Assembly: GCF_001647285.1 (NCBI RefSeq)
Contig: NZ_LRML01000004.1
Span: 1-64,000, forward strand
Origin: Rufibacter roseus
GTDB lineage: Bacteria; Bacteroidota; Bacteroidia; Cytophagales; Hymenobacteraceae
Direction of reading: 5' to 3'
Length of the DNA: 64,000 bases
Shown: one piece after another, positions 58,682-64,000 of the stretch
Layout: the number at the start of each line of letters is the position of its first letter
Position numbering within the stretch: position 1 is the first letter of the stretch
Notes under the pieces: model-generated
Database searches by the model: none
What the model was told of the DNA's origin: nothing
The model's input: the letters and a program-made list of their open reading frames with translations, nothing else
Made by a program: the position numbers and the translations under genes

Positions 58682-61651
58682 CTAATTCTTCAAGGCCTGC
58701 CACAGAATCTCAGCGGGGTGCAGTGCCTTTTTGGCGGTGCCGTCTTTAATCTGGTGGCGGCAGCTGGTACCGGCAGCGGCTATCAGGGTTTCTGGGGCAG
58801 CATTGCGTACTGCCGGGAACAGCACCAGTTCTCCTATTTGCATTGACACGTCATAGTGTTCTTCTTCATACCCAAACGAGCCCGCCATGCCACAACAACC
58901 TGAAGGAATCAATTCAACCTCATAGTTTTGAGGCAACGACAGGATTCTCTGCGTGGGTGTAAGCACCTGCAATGACTTTTGGTAACAGTGACCATGTAGT
59001 TTAATGTGCTTCTTTTCTTGCGTGAACACAGATGAATCAATTTTTCCGTTTTCAACCTCTTTTTGCAAAAACTCCTCTAAAAGGAAAGAATTAGCCGCTA
59101 CTTTACGGGCGGCAGGCACCAAGTCAGCAGGCACTAAATCAATGTATTCATCGCGTAGGGTTAGTATGGCCGAGGGTTCAATGCCAATAATCGGCGTTCC
59201 GTTTTGCATGGCTTTGCTCAAGAGCTGCACATTCTGGATAGCTATTTTCTTGGCGTCACGCACCAAACCTTTTGAAAGGTACGTACGGCCGCTTTCCAGG
59301 TGCTCAGGAATCTGCACTTCATAGCCCAGAGCAGCTAATAGTTTTATAGAAGTTTGGCCAATTTCTACATCATTAAAATTGGTGAACTCATCACAGAACA
59401 AGAAGACGGTTTTACCCTGGGGTGCCCCCTGCCCTGCCCGTTCTTTCTGCCACTGTTTAAACCAATTCTTCAGGGTGATCTTACCAACCTCTGGCAATGA
59501 ACGATCTACTGCAAAACCAACGGTTTTTTTGATCAGCTTGCTCGTAACCGAATTATTGATCATGAAATTGTAAACACCAGGTACCACTGAAGCCAGCTGC
59601 TGCATTTTGGTGAAGTTACCTACCATGCGGGTGCGCAGCGGAATACCGTTGGCGTCGTGGTAGTGCTGCAAGAATTCGGCTTTCATTTTAGCCACGTCTA
59701 CGCTGCTGGGGCACTCGCTTTTACAGGCTTTGCAGCTGAGACACAGATCCATTACTTCTTTGATCTCTTTATGATCAAACTTATTGATCTTGTCTGAGTT
59801 GGTCAGGAACTGGCGCAGAATATTGGCGCGGGCGCGGGTGGTATCTTTCTCCTGGCGGGTGGCCATGTAGCTAGGGCACATGGTGCCGCCGCTCACGTGG
59901 GTTTTGCGGCAGTCGCCGGAACCGGAGCATTTTTCGGCTAGCCGTAGAATTCCTTCCTGGCGGGAGAAGTCAAACAAAGTTTCTACCGGAATAATCTGCT
60001 TCTGCTGCTTTTCTTCATAGCGAAGAAACTCGTTCATAGGCGGTGTGTCTACAATCTTGCCCGCATTGAAGATGTGGTTCGGGTCAAAAATCTGTTTTAC
60101 CTCTTTCAGAAGCTCGTACACCTCCTGCCCCAAGGCAGCTGGAATGAATTCGCCGCGTAAACGGCCATCGCCGTGCTCGCCACTCAAAGAGCCATTGTAT
60201 TTTTTGACTAACTCCGTAGTTTCTGCCAGCACCTGCCGGAACAGTTGTTTGCCCTCATTCGTTTTGAGGTTGATCATGGGCTCAATGTGCAGTTCACCGG
60301 CTCCGGCATGAGCGTAATAAGAAGCCTGAAGGTTATGTTTCTCTAGCACCACTTGCAGGTCTGCTACATACGCAGGCAAATCTTCAGGACTCACGGCACA
60401 GTCTTCAATCAAATTCACGGGCTGCAAGTCGCCGGGTAAGTTTCTTATAAGGCCCAAGCCTGCCTTGCGTACATCCCACACCGGCTTCGTTTGCGCGCCT
60501 CGTACCACGGGATAAGCATAGCCTAAACCAGCAGCTTTTAAGTCGGCAATAAGCGCTTCGGCTTTTTGGGTGATCGTGTCTTGGCTATCGGCCATGAACT
60601 CCACCATCAACAATGCCGCCGGATCACCTTCAATGAAAAAGCGGTTAGCGTCATAGGTAGGGTGACCCTTGGTGAAGTCCATGATGTATTTATCCACCAA
60701 TTCAGAAGACATGGGCTGGTGCCGAAGAATGAGGATGTTGGCTTCTAAAGCCTCCAGCAATGAGTTAAAATGAACGCACACCAATCCTTCCTCTTTCGGC
60801 GGAAGAGGGATCAAGTTTAATTTAGCCTCTGTCACGAAGGCGAGCGTGCCCTCGGAGCCTGCCAGCAGCTTGCACAAATCAAGCGTAGTTTGTCCTTCAG
60901 GGCCAGCACCTTCATCTACTAAAAAATCAAGTGCATACCCGGTGTTGCGGCGGGTAAGTGTTTTCTTAGGATAATTTTTTTGAATTATTGCGCGGTTATC
61001 TTGATCGCTGATGAGGCCATAAATTTTACGGTAAATAACGCCTTCCATATTTGGGAGAGCCAGTTTCTCCTGAAGCTCCCGGTGGGTTAGTGGCTTGAAC
61101 TCCGCTTCAGAACCATCGCTCAGCAATACTTTTGCAGAGAGTAAGTGGGTTCGGGTATCTCCCCAAACAATAGAATGTAGGCCGCAGGAGTTGTTGCCGA
61201 TCATGCCGCCCACCATAGCACGGTTGGCCGTTGAAGTCTCGGGGCCGAACAGCAACCCATGCGGGCGCAGAAATGCGTTGAGGTCATCGCGTATAACGCC
61301 TGGCTGTACATTAACCCAATGCTCGTCAGTGTTTACTTCCAGCACCTTAGTAAAGTACTTAGAAATATCTACCACCAAACCGTTGCCCACTACTTGCCCG
61401 GCCAAAGAAGTACCGGCCGCCCTAGGTATAAGGGTGATGTTGTGCTGGTTAGCAAATTTTATCAGAGCCCTCAGGTCTTCCTTTGTTTTCGGAACGGCCA
61501 CCGCCGTGGGCATTTCCTGATACACCGAGGCATCAGTGGCATAGACACGACGTTGAGCCTGGTGCAGAGAAGATTCCTGATTATAATATAGTTCTCCAGC
61601 AAGAGAAGCTTCCAGTTCAGCGAAAGCTGATATAATAGGGGCGGTTGTCAT
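58682..61651 (-). CDS. Large FAD-linked oxidase / Fe-S oxidoreductase (D-lactate dehydrogenase type)
   Basis: A 989-residue fusion. The N-terminal FAD-binding domain of the PCMH type shows IPRAAGTSLAGQVVGNGLVV and GGMIGNNSCGLHSIVWGDTR. The FAD-linked oxidase C-terminal domain follows, ending near GELHIEPMINLKTNEG and NGSLSGEHGDGRLRGEF. Two 4Fe-4S clusters are signalled by CSGSGDCRKTHVSGGTMCPS and CLSCKACKSECPSSVD. The C-terminal part has a CCG-type motif GCCGMAGSFGYE. This is the layout of D-lactate/2-hydroxyacid dehydrogenases that pass electrons to the respiratory chain (YdiJ/Dld-II like). It is a single gene. Confidence 0.9.
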   Translation of the reverse strand: MTTAPIISAFAELEASLAGELYYNQESSLHQAQRRVYATDASVYQEMPTAVAVPKTKEDLRALIKFANQHNITLIPRAAGTSLAGQVVGNGLVVDISKYFTKVLEVNTDEHWVNVQPGVIRDDLNAFLRPHGLLFGPETSTANRAMVGGMIGNNSCGLHSIVWGDTRTHLLSAKVLLSDGSEAEFKPLTHRELQEKLALPNMEGVIYRKIYGLISDQDNRAIIQKNYPKKTLTRRNTGYALDFLVDEGAGPEGQTTLDLCKLLAGSEGTLAFVTEAKLNLIPLPPKEEGLVCVHFNSLLEALEANILILRHQPMSSELVDKYIMDFTKGHPTYDANRFFIEGDPAALLMVEFMADSQDTITQKAEALIADLKAAGLGYAYPVVRGAQTKPVWDVRKAGLGLIRNLPGDLQPVNLIEDCAVSPEDLPAYVADLQVVLEKHNLQASYYAHAGAGELHIEPMINLKTNEGKQLFRQVLAETTELVKKYNGSLSGEHGDGRLRGEFIPAALGQEVYELLKEVKQIFDPNHIFNAGKIVDTPPMNEFLRYEEKQQKQIIPVETLFDFSRQEGILRLAEKCSGSGDCRKTHVSGGTMCPSYMATRQEKDTTRARANILRQFLTNSDKINKFDHKEIKEVMDLCLSCKACKSECPSSVDVAKMKAEFLQHYHDANGIPLRTRMVGNFTKMQQLASVVPGVYNFMINNSVTSKLIKKTVGFAVDRSLPEVGKITLKNWFKQWQKERAGQGAPQGKTVFLFCDEFTNFNDVEIGQTSIKLLAALGYEVQIPEHLESGRTYLSKGLVRDAKKIAIQNVQLLSKAMQNGTPIIGIEPSAILTLRDEYIDLVPADLVPAARKVAANSFLLEEFLQKEVENGKIDSSVFTQEKKHIKLHGHCYQKSLQVLTPTQRILSLPQNYEVELIPSGCCGMAGSFGYEEEHYDVSMQIGELVLFPAVRNAAPETLIAAAGTSCRHQIKDGTAKKALHPAEILWQALKN

Positions 61652-61847
61652 GTAATCAATTCTTATAACACAAATATAGGCATGCCAGCCACGATATTTA
61701 AGAAAAACCTTAAGTCTTTAAACTTGGTTATATTTTTAAAAAACTGGATAAATAATGTCTTCTATTAGAAAGACAGCTTAAAATCTAGAGCTTAGACAGC
61801 TCAAGGAAAAAACAGTTGAACTACAGAATTATGTGAGAGGAAAAAAT

Positions 61848-62987
61848 CTACTCTACCAGAAACTTAACACGGCTTCCGTAGGCTAATTTACTCACCATTT
61901 GCCCCGTTTTCGGGTTCATGAACCGCACCTTACCCATTGCCTTCAATTTTTCGAAGGCTTCAAAATAATTAGCCTTACTATAAGGGGTACCCACATGGTG
62001 CTTTTCATAAATTTTCTCTAACCTCATGCTGTTGTACAGGCTAGCTTTTTTGGCTAAATCCTCCACCAAATTCACCATGGAATGCTTTAAAAATTTATGA
62101 TACTCCGGCACCAGCAACCTTAGAGGCTTCAGATTTGCTCCCATCAAAGGCACTCCATCTTCCTGATACTCTGAATACCCTAGCAGAAGCTCTTTAAAGC
62201 GGGCGTGCAGCAATTCATTTTTAGACACATAGAGCAGGTAATAATCTGTTGAGTCTTTTCCGGGTGCGTTGATTCTAAATTTAGTGGTAAAAAAGCCTCT
62301 TTGGCCCAACGCCTGCACCAACCCAGCCATGATGGCCTCTTCTTTTTTTGACGCATGCCCTTCCTGCTGAAGGATACCTTTCAACTTCTGAAAATGCGCC
62401 TCGAATAGACTGTTTATATCTTCAGCACTCTGGTTTTTGATAGCTTGTTTAAGTTTTTTAGGATCTAACAGCAAGAGACAATCTACATATTCAAGTTCAA
62501 GCGAATGAAGCGATACTTCTTGAGAATATTTGTAGCTGAAAGGCTCAGCGCAGAGCAAAGAAGGTACTGTAGCTGACATGTGCTCCTTCAATTGCTGTCT
62601 CTCCGCCTTCTGGCTGACGAATACCGGCTTATGCTGCAGTGCTTCGTACGCATTTAATTCTAATACCTGGCTCTCCAATGCTTGCAGCGCCCCTTTATTT
62701 GCATCAGAAAAATAAGTAGAGAGTGATTTATGCAGGCCCATCCTAAAGCCAGCATCCACAAAAATACTTTTCAAGATTTTGAGGGAGGAAACTTCTTGTA
62801 TCTCCTTTGTTTTAGCGGCTCCAGCATTCAAATCTATGAAGAGGCAAGACGGCTCTTCAGAAGTATCTTTCTGCGCCTGCATCACCACTTCTCCCCATAA
62901 AGGCAAAAACTTGGGCAACAGCTCTCCTTTAATCTCAGACGAACTTCTCTTCTGCTTAAAAAAATGATTTGGCTCTGTACTGGTCAC
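61848..62987 (-). CDS. Hypothetical protein, possible TcmP (three-Cys-motif partner) relative
   Basis: A 379-residue cytosolic protein. The N-terminus FFKQKRSSSEIKGELLPKFL...CLFIDLNAGAAKTKEIQ resembles the opening of TcmP proteins (an F-x-x-K-R-x-x-S-x-I-K lead and a D-x-(F/N)-A-G-x-G strand). The conserved C-terminal part is not obvious, so this is a weak assignment. The rest is helical and charged. No phage or defence genes are adjacent to support a mobile-element role. Confidence 0.45.
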   Translation of the reverse strand: MTSTEPNHFFKQKRSSSEIKGELLPKFLPLWGEVVMQAQKDTSEEPSCLFIDLNAGAAKTKEIQEVSSLKILKSIFVDAGFRMGLHKSLSTYFSDANKGALQALESQVLELNAYEALQHKPVFVSQKAERQQLKEHMSATVPSLLCAEPFSYKYSQEVSLHSLELEYVDCLLLLDPKKLKQAIKNQSAEDINSLFEAHFQKLKGILQQEGHASKKEEAIMAGLVQALGQRGFFTTKFRINAPGKDSTDYYLLYVSKNELLHARFKELLLGYSEYQEDGVPLMGANLKPLRLLVPEYHKFLKHSMVNLVEDLAKKASLYNSMRLEKIYEKHHVGTPYSKANYFEAFEKLKAMGKVRFMNPKTGQMVSKLAYGSRVKFLVE

Positions 62988-63553
62988 TTATTCAATTGCC
63001 AACTAACACATTTTATATCAATGATAAGGGTAAACCATACCTAAACAGGCTTCAATTCTTATCATCTGAAATACTTACAAAGTTACTTCTGTTTTTGCTG
63101 TAATCTACATAAACAAGGCTAAAAATTTTAGCAAATATTATCTATACAGATGAGCAAAAAACGAAAATTCTGATTCTTTTCATCTTCAAACTTTAGAGCC
63201 CCTTCTTTTGAATAGAAGACTAGCAAGCGTCACTGACTTTGATTATATCAAATATTCCTAAAAATATCAGTATTTCCTTGCTATAACTTTTAAAGCTTTT
63301 AATTGCACAAATATAACACAACCTAAAGCCCTTTACTCGAACAAACTAATAATCAATACTTACCATTAGATATTATTGATACTAACAAACAACTTATTGG
63401 ATTATAGCTACAAACAGATAAAACAAAGACTAATATTATGTAGATTTGTTATTGAATTTTAATTAGCCTAACTGTGTTCAACTGGAGCAATTTTCAGCTT
63501 AAAGAAATTCCTACAGTACAACTCATTTTGTTAAATTAAAAAGGTAGCTCTGC
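62988..63553. other. Long AT-rich divergent intergenic region
   Basis: 565 bp, very AT-rich, between the - strand gene at 61848 and the + strand CHASE3 gene. It has no palindromic repeat copy, no convincing ORF and no strong hairpin. It should hold the promoters of both genes. Confidence 0.45.
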
Positions 63554-64000
63554 ATGATAAACCTTTACACAGCTCTTGCTAGAGCCATTGAATTCAAGCG
63601 ACTGCTAATTGGAATGCTCTCAGGAGTGATTCTGCTAGCTATCTTACTATTTGGTATTTCTTATCATCTAAAGAAAGAAAATGAATTGTCGCAGTGGACC
63701 CTACACTCACAGGAAGAGATTTATTTGATTGAGAAAACCATTTCATTAGCTAAAGACTATGAAACTAGCGCACGTGGTTTTATCATTACTAACCAAGACA
63801 AATACAAGCAACCCCTCACTGAGGCTTCTAAACAACTAGAAAGTGTATTGCTGCAATTGGAGGGTCTCATGGCAGACGATGTCCAACAAAAGCAAAACCT
63901 TGACTCTCTTTCCTATTATCTTAGAAAAAAAGTTAGTTTCTCTAACCTGGCCATTCAAGTTCGCAGGGAACAGGGCTCTGAAGCAGCCATGGATCTGATT
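63554..64000 (+). CDS. CHASE3-domain sensor protein, N-terminal part (cut by window end)
   Basis: The frame from ATG 63554 runs open to the window end (149 codons). After MINLYTALARAIEFKRLLIG comes a transmembrane helix (MLSGVILLAILLFGISYHL) and then a periplasmic CHASE3-like helical domain (IEKTISLAKDYETSARGFII then TNQDKYKQPLTEASKQLESV). CHASE3 domains usually precede a histidine kinase or diguanylate cyclase; the output domain lies beyond the window. Confidence 0.78.
   Translation, partial: MINLYTALARAIEFKRLLIGMLSGVILLAILLFGISYHLKKENELSQWTLHSQEEIYLIEKTISLAKDYETSARGFIITNQDKYKQPLTEASKQLESVLLQLEGLMADDVQQKQNLDSLSYYLRKKVSFSNLAIQVRREQGSEAAMDLI

Overview
The window looks like a chromosomal segment of a Bacteroidota, most likely of the Hymenobacteraceae (Rufibacter/Pontibacter type). 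The grounds are the protein families (CDGSH protein, DUF4153, DUF4256, DUF4132, split exonuclease VII, S12 serine hydrolases, many signal peptides ending in A/G-Q), weak ribosome binding sites, promoters resembling TTTG-N19-TAnnTTTG, and about twenty copies of a nested palindromic intergenic repeat built from CTGTTTT/AAAACAG arms. The genus is an inference. I see no rRNA, tRNA, CRISPR array or transposase.

Layout. 0-21.8 kb is ordinary host DNA: envelope proteins (OmpA-like lipoprotein, beta-barrel protein, M23, S8 and M13 peptidases), an amino acid permease, a secreted amidohydrolase, an S1/P1-phospholipase C type enzyme, a deoxynucleoside kinase, a MOSC protein, exonuclease VII (xseA-xseB), a lipoprotein cyclophilin and a YihY/BrkB membrane protein.

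22.1-32.2 kb is the standout region. It is a head-to-tail array of 14 small cassettes, all on the + strand. Each holds one ORF and most end in a ~70 bp attC-like site: an R''/R' pair xxxxAAC...GTTxxxx flanking a stem (often AGCTAAACG/CGTTTAGCT) and a loop centred on CGGCCGACGGCC. The 3' end of a cassette is complementary to the first bases of that same cassette rather than to the next one, as expected for units that circularise and insert by integron-type recombination. No integrase gene is in the window, so this is a CALIN-like array or the distal part of an integron. The cassette DNA is visibly AT-richer than its flanks and contains none of the host palindromes. Thirteen of 14 products carry a signal peptide, lipobox or membrane helices; two adjacent ones are S12 beta-lactamase-fold hydrolases. 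The sites decay from about cassette 9 onward, which suggests insertion at the 22.1 kb end.

32.2-44 kb returns to host genes: a TPR protein, a 42-residue membrane microprotein, a Crp-family regulator with a candidate operator before a YiaA-like gene, a TolB-like lipoprotein, a cyclase and a DUF4256 protein. Then comes a membrane-protein locus (38.0-44.0 kb) with a winged-helix regulator and three copies of an operator-like palindrome ACTTTG-N5-CAAAG. 44-64 kb holds a B12-type radical SAM protein, an alkyltransferase-like protein, a complete RND efflux operon (adaptor, pump, TolC) behind a leader hairpin, nudC, a thioesterase, a DUF4132 protein with a small partner, a large FAD/Fe-S oxidoreductase, a possible TcmP-like protein and the start of a CHASE3 sensor protein cut by the window edge.
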